Source of the DNA: Oscillospiraceae bacterium
GTDB taxonomy: Bacteria; Bacillota; Clostridia; Oscillospirales; CAG-272
Assembly: GCA_015063685.1 (NCBI GenBank)
Contig: SVTR01000013.1
Location: forward strand, 1 to 64,000
Reading direction: 5' to 3'
DNA: 64,000 nucleotides
Positions 25,992 through 34,641 of this stretch are shown here, one piece after another. Positions within the stretch are counted from its first letter, which is position 1. The number at the start of each line of letters is the position of its first letter. The translations under genes and the position numbers were made by a program. The notes under the pieces were generated by a model. That model did not search any database and was not told where the DNA came from. It saw only the letters and a program-made list of their open reading frames with translations.

Positions 25992-27782
25992 TTACTCTAA
26001 ATAAGTTTTACTGAGATTTTGGAGCACTCTGAATGTCTCGGGCATCATGTCCTCAGTGATAGCCAAGCTGATAGAAAAATATCTGCCGTATCCTCCGGAT
26101 AAGCTTTCATTATCCGGCAAGCGCCCGCTGATCGTAATGGCAAAATAAGCATCGTTCTTGGCATTTTCTTGATATTTGTATTCGTCGGCGGGATTTAACG
26201 TTCGGATAAAATCCTTTTCTTCAATGGAAAGAGCATTATACTCTTCAAGAAGCGTTTTGTAGAAATCATTGATTTCCCTCTCGGAAAAGTGATATACGTC
26301 AATGAAGCCGTAATCACCGTTCGAATACAATTCACCGTAAATTTGGGTAATATGCTTCATATGGGGAAGGGACCAGAAGACCTCGGGATCTATGTGAACC
26401 GTATTTATGTACTGACGCCTGATGTTTTCAATTTCATAATTACGGAATGCCACACGCCGTGATATGGTTTTCCCATTGTTCATGGTAAAGGTGACGTTGA
26501 GAACGGTACGGGATCCGCTACCGAAATGATGCTGAAAATTATCTGTACGATCACCCTTGACTGTCAGGATCATGTTATCAACGACTTTTTCAATCAACTC
26601 CCGATCCTCGGAGGTACTGTCCTGCATAAGATATTTTTGATAATTATCCCATCCTAAGGCATAGGACGCATCAATATTTATTGCGGTCACCTTTTCGGGA
26701 TCATCGGGCGATGACCGGAATATAGCAGTTTCGACGCAACTATATATACCCGCAAACAGAAGACTGCAACCTACCAGCACAGGAAGGAGCGCCGTCGCTC
26801 GTCCGAAGCCGTTGAAACGCTTGGTAGTAATCAACTCGTACAAGTAATATACCAACAGAGTGATCACGATCATGACAAAAAATCCGGGGAAGTCAACAGA
26901 ATCGGTGATCATAAACATTGGGATAAGCAACATGAAGGGCAGGGTGAATAGAATGCGGAAGATGTGCTGTGCCACGCGGTTAGGGGCCGTGTTGCCCGCC
27001 ATTTCACTCTTACGGATCTTGTAGAAGAACCAAGCGGCGGCAAAAACCAGCAACGTGACAACCACAGAATAAATGATATTGGCAAGTGAATCCGCAGGAT
27101 TATATTGTGCGCCGCTGATAGCGTAAGTGAATACGCCGAAGGGAAGAAACCAGCTGAAATTGAAAAACGGCACCTCGGAAAGCGAGATAACGACAATATT
27201 GCTGTCAACGCAAGTGGCCATATAAAACATAACTAAACGGGTGAGCAGGGAAAACAGCGCAAACATGAGAAATGTGGTCGTACCCGTTCCGGTAAGACTC
27301 AAGGCAAGCATCATCATAGCGGAAAGCTCAGCGGCCGCCAGCATACACATGAGGGTAAGCGAGATCAATTCTCCTACGTTGAAGGTAGTGAATGGATTGA
27401 GTGCCCAAAGGATGCCCGCGGTAGCAGCTGAGGCGATCATGATGGCGAAAACGAAGGTCAGCGCCGAGGCCACAAAGCTGAGATAAACACAAGTGCGGGT
27501 ATAGGGAATGGCGTGAAAGAAGTCAGATTCACGCCGTTTGTGCAGAAAGGAAAACAGCACCGAGAAAAAGAAAGGAGCCAGGAAGATAACACCGTATAAA
27601 GGAACACAAAGAGCCTGCTGCTTGATAGTTTCGACGTGAGCCCCCGGAAGATCCATCCATCGAACAAGGGGAATAAGGGCAGAGATAGTCACAGAAAGAA
27701 TGGCAACAGCCATGCCGATAACCTTAAGCCGCTTGAGACCTTCAAGGTACAGGCGAATATTAAATAGCTTTGTACTTAGCAT
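25992..27782 (-). CDS. ABC transporter permease, YtrC/ABC-2 type
   Basis: 596 residues. About six N-terminal hydrophobic segments up to residue 235, two to three more from 265 to 345, then a 250-residue soluble C-terminal domain, probably outside the membrane. The arrangement (GntR regulator, ATPase, permease) resembles the B. subtilis ytr operon, which responds to cell-wall antibiotics. Start follows GGAGGAGC. It begins 13 bases after the ATPase stop. Substrate is unknown. Confidence 0.82.
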   Translation of the reverse strand: MLSTKLFNIRLYLEGLKRLKVIGMAVAILSVTISALIPLVRWMDLPGAHVETIKQQALCVPLYGVIFLAPFFFSVLFSFLHKRRESDFFHAIPYTRTCVYLSFVASALTFVFAIMIASAATAGILWALNPFTTFNVGELISLTLMCMLAAAELSAMMMLALSLTGTGTTTFLMFALFSLLTRLVMFYMATCVDSNIVVISLSEVPFFNFSWFLPFGVFTYAISGAQYNPADSLANIIYSVVVTLLVFAAAWFFYKIRKSEMAGNTAPNRVAQHIFRILFTLPFMLLIPMFMITDSVDFPGFFVMIVITLLVYYLYELITTKRFNGFGRATALLPVLVGCSLLFAGIYSCVETAIFRSSPDDPEKVTAINIDASYALGWDNYQKYLMQDSTSEDRELIEKVVDNMILTVKGDRTDNFQHHFGSGSRTVLNVTFTMNNGKTISRRVAFRNYEIENIRRQYINTVHIDPEVFWSLPHMKHITQIYGELYSNGDYGFIDVYHFSEREINDFYKTLLEEYNALSIEEKDFIRTLNPADEYKYQENAKNDAYFAITISGRLPDNESLSGGYGRYFSISLAITEDMMPETFRVLQNLSKTYLE

Positions 27783-27795
27783 ATCTTGCTCCTCC

Positions 27796-28719
27796 TTACA
27801 TCAGAATTTCCTTGAAAGCATATCCGAGTGCTTCCATTTCGTAAATAAAGACCTCTTCCAGGTTCAGGGGAAGAATATCCAGAAGCAAGGGATTCATGCA
27901 ACGAATCTTGGCTTCAACCGTTTGCTTGTCACCTCTGACGATAAAAGAACAAACGCTACCCGTTTGGGTATAGGACAGAATCTCAATGCCCACCATATCA
28001 AATCTTGTACGGTCGAAGGGAACGGAAAAAGCGGTCTGTACCTTAAAGAGGGAGGTTTTGAGATTTTGGATATCCGACTCAAAGACAATACCTCCCTTGT
28101 GCAGGAGGGCGAGCTGGTCACAGGTATCCTCCAGTTCGCGGAGGGAGTGTGATGTAATGATGGTGGTGGTACCGCGTTCCAGCACGTCGTTGTAGATCAC
28201 CTTTTTGACAAGATTTCTCATGACGGGATCGAGACCGTCAAAGGTCTCGTCAAAGAACAGGTAATCGGGCTTTGTGGCCAAGGCAAGAATGGTGGCCGCC
28301 TGCCGTTTCATACCCTTGGAAAAGGTGTTAAGATTGGCGGTATCATCCAAGCCGAAGGTTTCGGTGAGATTGTAGTATCTTTGCCAATCGAATTTGGGAT
28401 AAATGGCTTTATAATAATGAGCCATTTTTTGCATGGTGGATTGGGGGAGAAAATACAATTCATCGGGAACGTAAAATAGCTTATCCTTTGCCATTGGATT
28501 TTCCCAAACAGGAAGACCGTCAATGGTCATTTCACCGCTATCCGCTTTATAAACGCCCGAAAGCAGGCGCAAAAAGGTTGATTTTCCCGCGCCGTTGGAG
28601 CCTACAAGACCGTAAATACAACCGCTGGGAATTTCGCAGGAAAGCTCGTTAAGCGCAATGTAAGGAGCTTTCATTCCCGCACTGAAAAACGACTTGGTAA
28701 CTTTATCAGCTTTGATCAT
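27796..28719 (-). CDS. ABC transporter ATP-binding protein
   Basis: 307 residues. Walker A G-S-N-G-A-G-K-S at 40-47, signature F-S-K-G-M-K-R-Q (a variant of LSGGQ) near 137, Walker B Y-L-F-F-D-E-T-F-D-G-L-D near 157 and the switch histidine in I-T-S-H-S. The C-terminal 80 residues are a strand-rich extension seen in exporter ATPases of the YtrB type. The start lies inside the end of the regulator gene (14-base overlap) with GGAGG upstream. Confidence 0.95.
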   Translation of the reverse strand: MIKADKVTKSFFSAGMKAPYIALNELSCEIPSGCIYGLVGSNGAGKSTFLRLLSGVYKADSGEMTIDGLPVWENPMAKDKLFYVPDELYFLPQSTMQKMAHYYKAIYPKFDWQRYYNLTETFGLDDTANLNTFSKGMKRQAATILALATKPDYLFFDETFDGLDPVMRNLVKKVIYNDVLERGTTTIITSHSLRELEDTCDQLALLHKGGIVFESDIQNLKTSLFKVQTAFSVPFDRTRFDMVGIEILSYTQTGSVCSFIVRGDKQTVEAKIRCMNPLLLDILPLNLEEVFIYEMEALGYAFKEILM

Positions 28720-29149
28720 GTGCGATTACCTCCGTTTTATGTTTTTTTAATGTCTTGTCATCTTCTTCATCGTCACTCCGAGATTCTCCGGCATAGACTT
28801 CACAGACTGTAGCCAAAATGTCTCCCTTAGAAACCCCGGCCAATCGAAGCTCGGCCGAGATAGCTCGAATCTGCTCCAGTTTTTCCATCGCCTTTTTTCG
28901 GATAATGGATACGGCATCGGGAGAAACATAACAGCCGCTCCCGGGCGAAGGGCAAATGATCCCGCGTCGAGTCAGCTCTGCATAGCTTTTTTGAATGGTA
29001 TTAGGATTGATACCCAAAGTCACAGAGAGCTCTCTTAAAGAGGGAAGAACGCTTCCCGGCAGATATATGCCCAGAAGAATATTTTTCTCAATTCCGTCGA
29101 TGATCTGTTCATATACAGGAATTGCGGAAAGCTTATCAACAAACAACAT
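28706..29149 (-). CDS. GntR-family regulator, YtrA subfamily
   Basis: 147 residues from the ATG at 29149 after AAAGGAG; a longer frame to 29221 would cross the operator and promoter. Winged-helix: P-V-Y-E-Q-I-I-D-G-I-E-K-N, L-P-S-L-R-E-L-S-V-T-L-G-I-N-P-N-T-I-Q-K-S-Y and R-G-I-I-C-P-S-P-G-S-G-C-Y-V. The short C-terminal helical tail, without a ligand domain, is characteristic of YtrA-type regulators that control their own ABC operon. Confidence 0.92.
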   Translation of the reverse strand: MLFVDKLSAIPVYEQIIDGIEKNILLGIYLPGSVLPSLRELSVTLGINPNTIQKSYAELTRRGIICPSPGSGCYVSPDAVSIIRKKAMEKLEQIRAISAELRLAGVSKGDILATVCEVYAGESRSDDEEDDKTLKKHKTEVIAHDQS

Positions 29150-29182
29150 GACTTTTTGACTCCTTTCTATCAGAATCATCCG

Positions 29183-29209
29183 AAGTGCACCATGTGAAAT
29201 AGTGCACTT
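29183..29209. promoter_or_regulatory. GntR/YtrA operator
   Basis: Perfect 8-bp inverted repeat AAGTGCAC (29183-29190) and GTGCACTT (29202-29209) with 11 bases between. It covers the start of transcription just downstream of the -10 box. Confidence 0.75.
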
Positions 29210-29211
29210 GT

Positions 29212-29240
29212 AGTATATCATATGCCTCTGTCATTGTCAA
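29212..29240 (-). promoter_or_regulatory. Promoter of the GntR-ABC operon
   Basis: Minus strand TTGACA (29235-29240), 17-base spacer, TATACT (29212-29217), immediately followed by the operator. Confidence 0.82.
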
Positions 29241-29343
29241 TATGTTTTTATAGAAAAATTAAAACTTAATATTTCTTAATCTATAAAAGCTGAGAATAAT
29301 ATGGGAGCGTCACCCATATCCTGTGATGAGAGGTGATGTAATT

Positions 29344-30543
29344 ATGTTGCAGAAAATCAAAAAAGTATTGTGTATATGTCTATCTGTGGGAATTGTTCTT
29401 TCGACAATTCCGTATTTTTCGGCTAACGCAAAAAATAATACAATGGTAATTTCTGAAAACGCCGTAGCTATATCAGAGCTTGACCTCAGCTGTAAGAGCG
29501 CGGTACTTATGGAGGCATCCACGGGGCAGATCCTGTATGAGCAGAATTCATCGGAGGCCATGCCTCCTGCTTCAGTTACCAAAATCATGACACTTTTGTT
29601 GGTAATGGAAGCGATAGAAGCCGGGAAGCTCAATATGGAGGATATGATTACAGCCAGCGCCCATGCCGCTTCTATGGGAGGATCTCAAATCTATCTCAAA
29701 GAAGGCGAGCAGATGACAGCCCGGGACATGATCAAAAGTGTCGTTATTTCCTCGGCAAATGATGCGGCTGTAGCACTCGCGGAGCACGTTGCCGGGAGTG
29801 AGGGCGCTTTTGTGGATACGATGAATCGCCGTGCCGCTGAGCTTGGAATGGAGAATACCCATTTTGAAAACACCAATGGGCTGGATGATACCGCCCAAAA
29901 TCATGTAACATCGGCCCGAGATATTGCGATCATGTCCCGTGCGCTGATTGAGCACAAAGAAATTCTGGAGTATAGCTCTATCTGGATGGATACCATCCGT
30001 AACGGTGCTTTCGGGCTGACCAACACCAACCGCTTGGTGCGCTTTTATCGGGGCTGTAACGGGCTGAAAACAGGCTCCACCCAAAAAGCCGGCTTTTGCG
30101 TATCAGTGACCGCCGAGCGAGAGGGAATGACTCTTATATGTGTGATTATGGGCGCAGAAAGCAGGGATATCAGGAACGCTGCTGCTACGAAATTACTGGA
30201 TTGGGGCTTTGCCAATTACGGGCTGTATACCTGTGAAGGTGAAAGCAGTCAAACCCTCGGACTTCTCAAGGTAAAAGGCGGGAAGTTGATGAATGTCAAT
30301 ATCAGATATCCCTCCTTTACGTGTGTGTTATCTAAGGGTGATATCCGATTGGTCGAAAGGAAAATCGAAATTCCCCAAAGCATCTCTGCGCCCATAAGGC
30401 AGGGAGAGGCCGTTGGTGAGGTTGTCTTCACCTGTCAAGGACGAGAAATCGGCCGAGTTTCGGTGTCTTCTGCCGAAACCTCTGAAAAAATCGGATTTTG
30501 GGATGTCTTTCAGCGTATTTGGACAAAATTTCTATTGATCTGA
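29344..30543 (+). CDS. D-alanyl-D-alanine carboxypeptidase (PBP5/DacF family)
   Basis: 399 residues from the ATG at 29344, which follows AGAGGTGATG. Signal peptide with core I-C-L-S-V-G-I-V-L and a likely cut after S-A-N-A. Penicillin-binding motifs: S-V-T-K near 77, S-A-N near 136 and K-T-G near 242 (G-L-K-T-G-S-T). A beta-rich C-terminal domain of the PBP5 type follows, ending in a possible amphipathic anchor. Trims the terminal D-Ala of peptidoglycan stem peptides. The lipoprotein gene starts five bases after its stop. Confidence 0.93.
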   Translation: MLQKIKKVLCICLSVGIVLSTIPYFSANAKNNTMVISENAVAISELDLSCKSAVLMEASTGQILYEQNSSEAMPPASVTKIMTLLLVMEAIEAGKLNMEDMITASAHAASMGGSQIYLKEGEQMTARDMIKSVVISSANDAAVALAEHVAGSEGAFVDTMNRRAAELGMENTHFENTNGLDDTAQNHVTSARDIAIMSRALIEHKEILEYSSIWMDTIRNGAFGLTNTNRLVRFYRGCNGLKTGSTQKAGFCVSVTAEREGMTLICVIMGAESRDIRNAAATKLLDWGFANYGLYTCEGESSQTLGLLKVKGGKLMNVNIRYPSFTCVLSKGDIRLVERKIEIPQSISAPIRQGEAVGEVVFTCQGREIGRVSVSSAETSEKIGFWDVFQRIWTKFLLI

Positions 30544-30548
30544 TTGAT

Positions 30549-31109
30549 ATGCGAGGTCTTTTGAAATCAGTAATTATGACGAATATCATTTGTATTCTGC
30601 TGGCTACAAGCCTCATCCTTTTATCCTGCGCTTGTACCAAAAAGCAAGCCCCGCCGATATCCGCCGAAACGGTACTTCAGGTCATGCTTGCGGCTGATGA
30701 TCACCCAAGTGGAAGGCTTCTGTCTCTGGCCGCTCCTGATGAGGGAAAACAGCTGACTGAACCCCTTCTTGTTGCGCTCTACGGAGCAGCCGCTTCCAAG
30801 TGGTATCATTCAGACGAATTTCGAGTGATAGACAGCGGAGGGGTCTATCTGTCGGAGGTTCTACACCCTTTTGAAATTGCGGTATTTCGCTGTGTTGACC
30901 AAAGAGATACAACCGGAGGACTTACCTCTGTGATGGGTATCTGCTCGGCAAGATTGGATATGATCAAGCAAAGCTGGCAGGGAAGTGCCTATGGGACAAT
31001 GGTTGAAAATGCGCTTGTCACCTGTTGTGGTAACTATGTGATTTTGATTGTAGCAGAGGATCCTGAGCCCATGCTCAGAGCTGCCCGAAGCATCATAAAA
31101 AGGCAATAA
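30549..31109 (+). CDS. Putative lipoprotein, resembles DUF4358 proteins
   Basis: 186 residues if started at the ATG at 30549; ribosome binding is weak and may rely on coupling to the upstream gene. Signal peptide with lipobox L-L-S-C near residue 30, then a compact domain of about 150 residues with alternating strands and helices, including H-P-F-E-I-A-V-F-R-C and a final helix. Likely anchored on the outer membrane face next to the carboxypeptidase product. The DUF4358 assignment is a resemblance only. Function unknown. Confidence 0.72.
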   Translation: MRGLLKSVIMTNIICILLATSLILLSCACTKKQAPPISAETVLQVMLAADDHPSGRLLSLAAPDEGKQLTEPLLVALYGAAASKWYHSDEFRVIDSGGVYLSEVLHPFEIAVFRCVDQRDTTGGLTSVMGICSARLDMIKQSWQGSAYGTMVENALVTCCGNYVILIVAEDPEPMLRAARSIIKRQ

Positions 31110-31137
31110 AAAAGTGGGATCTCTCCCACTTTTTTTG
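31107..31137 (+). terminator. Rho-independent terminator of the carboxypeptidase operon
   Basis: Stem aaagtggga (31111-31119) / tcccacttt (31124-31132), 4-base loop, followed by TTTT. Confidence 0.88.
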
Positions 31138-31140
31138 TAT

Positions 31141-31160
31141 AGGGTATCTCTAAATACTCA
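31141..31160. repeat. MITE-end fragment
   Basis: agggtatctctaaatactca matches the outer 20 bases of copy A except for two positions. It stops abruptly, so it is a truncated end upstream of the acetyltransferase promoter. Confidence 0.7.
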
Positions 31161-31178
31161 ATAATGAATGGAACTCTA

Positions 31179-31207
31179 TAGACAATTGACAGTATTTATG
31201 ATATAAT
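31179..31207 (+). promoter_or_regulatory. Promoter of the acetyltransferase gene
   Basis: TAGACA (31179-31184), 17-base spacer, TATAAT (31202-31207), about 41 bases before the start. Confidence 0.65.
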
Positions 31208-31247
31208 AACGGCGATACAAATCTACAAACCGAGGAGCATTCATCAA

Positions 31248-31733
31248 ATGAAAGAATTCATCATCCGTCGTGCGCAAAAAGTCGATATGGACGGGATCAA
31301 TCGCCTGCTACAACAAGTTCTCATGGTTCACCATAACGGACGGCCTGACTTATTCAAGCCTAATGCTAAAAAATACACAGATGCAGAGCTACTGACGATC
31401 CTTGACGACGACAATCGCCCGATTTTCGTTGCGGTCGATGAGGAGAACCGATTGGCCGGCTACGCTTTTTGTATATTTATTCAGCATGTGAATAACAATA
31501 TACTTACAGACGTTAAGTCCCTTTATATTGATGACCTTTGCGTGGATGAGGATCTGCGCGGTCATCACATCGGTTCAAGTCTATATGATTTCGTGGTAGC
31601 CTTTGCGAGGGACAACGGTTGCTATAATTTGACACTCAACGTGTGGTCGTGTAATGAAAGTGCTATGAAATTTTATGAAAAGTGCGGTCTCAAGCCTCAA
31701 AAAATCGGTATGGAAAAAATTTTGTCGGAGTAA
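31248..31733 (+). CDS. GNAT-family N-acetyltransferase
   Basis: 161 residues. Classic GNAT pattern: N-terminal I-I-R-R-A-Q-K-V-D-M-D-G-I, a central I-D-D-L-C-V-D-E-D-L-R-G-H-H-I-G-S-S-L-Y near 90-110 (acetyl-CoA pyrophosphate loop R-G-H-H-I-G) and N-V-W-S-C-N-E-S-A-M-K-F-Y-E-K-C-G-L near the end. Substrate unknown; small-molecule or ribosomal-protein acetylation are both possible. The last 37 bases overlap the end of the converging gene on the other strand. Confidence 0.92.
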   Translation: MKEFIIRRAQKVDMDGINRLLQQVLMVHHNGRPDLFKPNAKKYTDAELLTILDDDNRPIFVAVDEENRLAGYAFCIFIQHVNNNILTDVKSLYIDDLCVDEDLRGHHIGSSLYDFVVAFARDNGCYNLTLNVWSCNESAMKFYEKCGLKPQKIGMEKILSE

Positions 31734-32824
31734 CTTAATGAATCATCCGTATACTCTTCCAAAGCAGCCTCCATCAGTTTTTTTCTCAGCAAATCCGGAT
31801 ATTCTTTTTCTTCACAGTTCTCCAGTAAGATCAACATATCCGTCAAGGATTCTTGCCCATCCCCATCAAGATCAATTTGCGCCGCGCTTTTTTCATCTTG
31901 CTGCGCGTCGCTTCGAAGATCAAGCAAAAACAGGGCTTTGGGGTCAATCATACAAAGCCACTTACCCCGTATAAAAACACCAATTTCTGATACGGGAGCA
32001 ATCATTGACACGTGTCCGGTATCATCCGCAATCACTTCATAATCATGCCGATAACAAGTATGCTCTTCATGGCAGGTGTAGTCATAATAATTCAGATCCT
32101 GCATCCCTTGATCACACAGTAAAAATCGCCGATATTCCGTTTGCCGGCCTTCCGAGGGAAGATCTCTTGTGACGTCTATATGATAGTAGTTGCCATCTAT
32201 ACGAACATGGTTCCAGGCATGATCCATTGCCTCTGACGTCACCATATGGCAGGAAAGCCCCAGGCATCGCCCAAGGGCTATGAACAACATGGAAAATGCC
32301 TGGCAAACGCCATGCCCCTCAGAAATCAGCCTATAGGCATCGTAATTTTCGCTGCCGGCAGGGCTATATGTAAAGCTATTGATTAACAGGTCATAAATGA
32401 ATAGTGCCTTATCTCCCTCTGAACCATAAAGCGTAGCCTGTTTTTGGACTTCTTGAAGAAATTCAAGAAACTCTTCTCGACTGCTTTTCAGCATATCCAA
32501 GCTCATATTGTATTTAGGGTATAAAACTACGAGATACCCGTCTTTGTCGTATGTATATGTGAAAGCCGGAGAAACAAAATAAAGCTGAGGATGACTTTCG
32601 AGAAGCTTTTGATAGACAATGGACACTTCGGAAACTGTCTTTTTATGCTTTGAGAGATCAATTGCCATTGTATAATCCTCCAAGCATTGGAGCAAAACAT
32701 CCTCAACGAATATTTCATGAACCTGGGATCCTTCTTCTTCAGATTCGGGGGCGAAGCTGCATGTGCCAATCACAGTGACAAAGACCATAATAACACAAAA
32801 TACCCGCCGGATAACCAGATACAT
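31697..32824 (-). CDS. Secreted transglutaminase-like protein with a dockerin-like loop
   Basis: 375 residues. N-terminal signal or anchor segment (V-F-C-V-I-M-V-F-V-T-V-I-G). A transglutaminase-core domain shows the triad: Cys in G-H-G-V-C-Q-A-F near 172, His in D-H-A-W-N-H-V near 203 and Asp in Y-H-I-D-V-T-R-D near 214. Near 317-335 there is D-L-D-G-D-G-Q-E-S-L-T-D, an exact 12-residue calcium loop followed by a short helix, as in half of a dockerin. Likely a protease/peptidase-type fold acting outside the cell. Start follows GGAGGTGAT. Its 3' end overlaps the GNAT gene by 37 bases. Confidence 0.82.
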   Translation of the reverse strand: MYLVIRRVFCVIMVFVTVIGTCSFAPESEEEGSQVHEIFVEDVLLQCLEDYTMAIDLSKHKKTVSEVSIVYQKLLESHPQLYFVSPAFTYTYDKDGYLVVLYPKYNMSLDMLKSSREEFLEFLQEVQKQATLYGSEGDKALFIYDLLINSFTYSPAGSENYDAYRLISEGHGVCQAFSMLFIALGRCLGLSCHMVTSEAMDHAWNHVRIDGNYYHIDVTRDLPSEGRQTEYRRFLLCDQGMQDLNYYDYTCHEEHTCYRHDYEVIADDTGHVSMIAPVSEIGVFIRGKWLCMIDPKALFLLDLRSDAQQDEKSAAQIDLDGDGQESLTDMLILLENCEEKEYPDLLRKKLMEAALEEYTDDSLSYSDKIFSIPIF

Positions 32825-32874
32825 TATATCACCTCCGCTATATCCTATGTTGTCATGGGCTTTGACATACTATA

Positions 32875-33036
32875 AGGCATTCTAAAAACTCATCGCACGA
32901 CGATACGACGGTGCTTTTTCCGTCATACGTCGCAAAATTCTTTCGCATAGGGTCAACTATGCGTGCAGCTTTTTGTGTTTAGTCTGACGAAAAAATCCCT
33001 CGCTTCTCGCCACACGCTGAGTATTTAGAGATGCCC
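32875..33036. mobile_element. MITE-like element, copy B (162 bp), inverted relative to copy A
   Basis: The right end (tttagagatgccc) is intact; the left end reads aggcattctaaaaactc, slightly decayed. Both flanks read tata (32871-32874 and 33037-33040), a candidate 4-bp target duplication. Internal hairpins (cgcatag/ctatgcg, gacggtgctttttccgtc) match copy A. It separates the transglutaminase gene from the CPBP promoter. Confidence 0.8.
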
Positions 33037-33050
33037 TATATTTCTTTTAC

Positions 33051-33079
33051 TTGACATTTATAAAAAAAAGCGATATAAT
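33051..33079 (+). promoter_or_regulatory. Promoter of the CPBP protease gene
   Basis: TTGACA (33051-33056), 17-base spacer, TATAAT (33074-33079), both perfect. The -35 box begins 15 bases after MITE copy B ends. Confidence 0.85.
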
Positions 33080-33121
33080 ATGATATAATATATGGGTCAT
33101 TTCTAAGTTGGGAGGAGATCA

Positions 33122-34126
33122 ATGTCAACGTTCGTTGCTGAATATGATATAAAAAAACGGATAAACCGTCTCGGATGGGCACTGACGATCATGTGTGGCG
33201 TCATGGTCCTGATGACCGTTGTAAATGAAATGGTCTATGCTTCGCTTGTCATTGTTGGAAAAGAGAAGCTGACGATTTCTTTGGGAGCTTTCTTTGAAAG
33301 CTTCTTTTACATGAGCATGTTTCTTATTCCTGCAAGCCTGTATTTTGCCATGGGGGGACAAAATTATTCCGAACCGATCAGGTTCAGATTAAAGCTCCCG
33401 AAATATCTGCCTCTGATCCTCCTTTCCGGCATTGGTGTGATCATGAGCGCAAGTATGGTGAACGATTGGTTCTGTGATTTTATTGGATTCAGTCTCCCTA
33501 TGGTGGATACCGCTCAATACATGAGTGATCCCGAAATCTTTGCACTGTATATGACTCTTTCTTTGGCCCCCGCATTTGCCGAGGAGCTACTGTTTCGCGG
33601 TGTCGTATATTCCAATCTACGACCTTATGGAAAAACCTATGCGATTCTGGTCAGTAGCCTGATGTTCGCGCTTATGCACCAGAACGCGGCTCAATTGTTT
33701 TATACCATGGTAGCAGGCGTGATCCTTGCGTTGGTATATGAAGCCACAGACTCCATTTGGACAAGCATACTGCTACATATGTGTAATAATCTGTATGCCG
33801 TACTCCAAACCGCGATCCTATATCGCTTTGATGAAGCATCGGCTTCAGCCATCATTTACTTGGCTCATGGACTGCTGATCTTTTTAGGAGCCATATCAAC
33901 GATATGCCTGCTGATCATTAAGAAAAATGCTGATCAGAAAAAGAAGGGAACCGATGAAATCTGTTCCGAAGGTGCCTTTGGCATACATCGAGCTGAAATC
34001 AAAAATATCGGTGGTCACCATCTGCCTTTAGGACAAGGTTTTAAAATTTTGCTGGCATGTCCCGGAATGATGACGTATATTGTCATCTCGCTTCTGTCAG
34101 TGGTTATGAGCGTTATCATTCTTTGA
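33122..34126 (+). CDS. CPBP-family intramembrane protease
   Basis: 334 residues, about eight hydrophobic segments. The Abi/CAAX-protease motifs are complete: A-E-E-L-L-F-R-G near 153, F-A-L-M-H-Q-N near 187 and H-M-C-N-N near 221, giving the catalytic Glu and His pairs. Family members process prenylated proteins in eukaryotes and act in bacteriocin immunity or signalling in bacteria; the target here is unknown. Start follows GGGAGGAG. tadA begins 20 bases after its stop. Confidence 0.92.
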   Translation: MSTFVAEYDIKKRINRLGWALTIMCGVMVLMTVVNEMVYASLVIVGKEKLTISLGAFFESFFYMSMFLIPASLYFAMGGQNYSEPIRFRLKLPKYLPLILLSGIGVIMSASMVNDWFCDFIGFSLPMVDTAQYMSDPEIFALYMTLSLAPAFAEELLFRGVVYSNLRPYGKTYAILVSSLMFALMHQNAAQLFYTMVAGVILALVYEATDSIWTSILLHMCNNLYAVLQTAILYRFDEASASAIIYLAHGLLIFLGAISTICLLIIKKNADQKKKGTDEICSEGAFGIHRAEIKNIGGHHLPLGQGFKILLACPGMMTYIVISLLSVVMSVIIL

Positions 34127-34146
34127 TCATGCACCGGGAGAGGACA

Positions 34147-34641
34147 ATGAATCAAGAAAACAGCAAAAAAAAATTTACCGATATTGATTTTGCGATGATG
34201 AACCGTGCGCTTGAGGAGGCTAAGAAAGCTGTGACCCATGGAGACGTTCCGGTAGGCGCAGTTATTGTTCAAAATCAAACCGAAAAGATCCTGGCTGCTT
34301 GTCACAACACACGAGAGATTCAAGGCAATGTTTTGGGTCATGCCGAGTTATCAGCCTTAAACGAAGCCTGCCATGCACTTGGCTCTTGGCGGCTGACAGA
34401 TTGTACATTGTATGTAACACTTGAACCATGTCCCATGTGTACGGGTGCTATACTTGCTTCCAGAATCCCGAGAGTTGTCTTTGGTGCTAAGGATCCTATT
34501 GCCGGTGCTATGGGGAGCGTATGGTCATTACATACACACCCTAATGATGCTCGGATTTCAGTAGATGAGGGATGTCTTGAGACAGAAGGCAGAGAACTGC
34601 TGAAGAGCTTTTTTAAGGAAAAAAGAGACGGATACAACTGA
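34147..34641 (+). CDS. tadA: tRNA-specific adenosine-34 deaminase
   Basis: 164 residues from the ATG at 34147 after GGGAGAGGAC; a longer in-frame start inside the previous gene is rejected. Zinc-deaminase motifs: G-H-A-E-L-S-A-L near 63 and E-P-C-P-M-C-T-G-A near 98, with D-V-P-V-G-A-V-I-V before them, all typical of TadA, which makes inosine-34 in tRNA-Arg(ACG). The matching tRNA-Arg(ACG) is encoded at 44381-44457 in this window. Confidence 0.93.
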   Translation: MNQENSKKKFTDIDFAMMNRALEEAKKAVTHGDVPVGAVIVQNQTEKILAACHNTREIQGNVLGHAELSALNEACHALGSWRLTDCTLYVTLEPCPMCTGAILASRIPRVVFGAKDPIAGAMGSVWSLHTHPNDARISVDEGCLETEGRELLKSFFKEKRDGYN

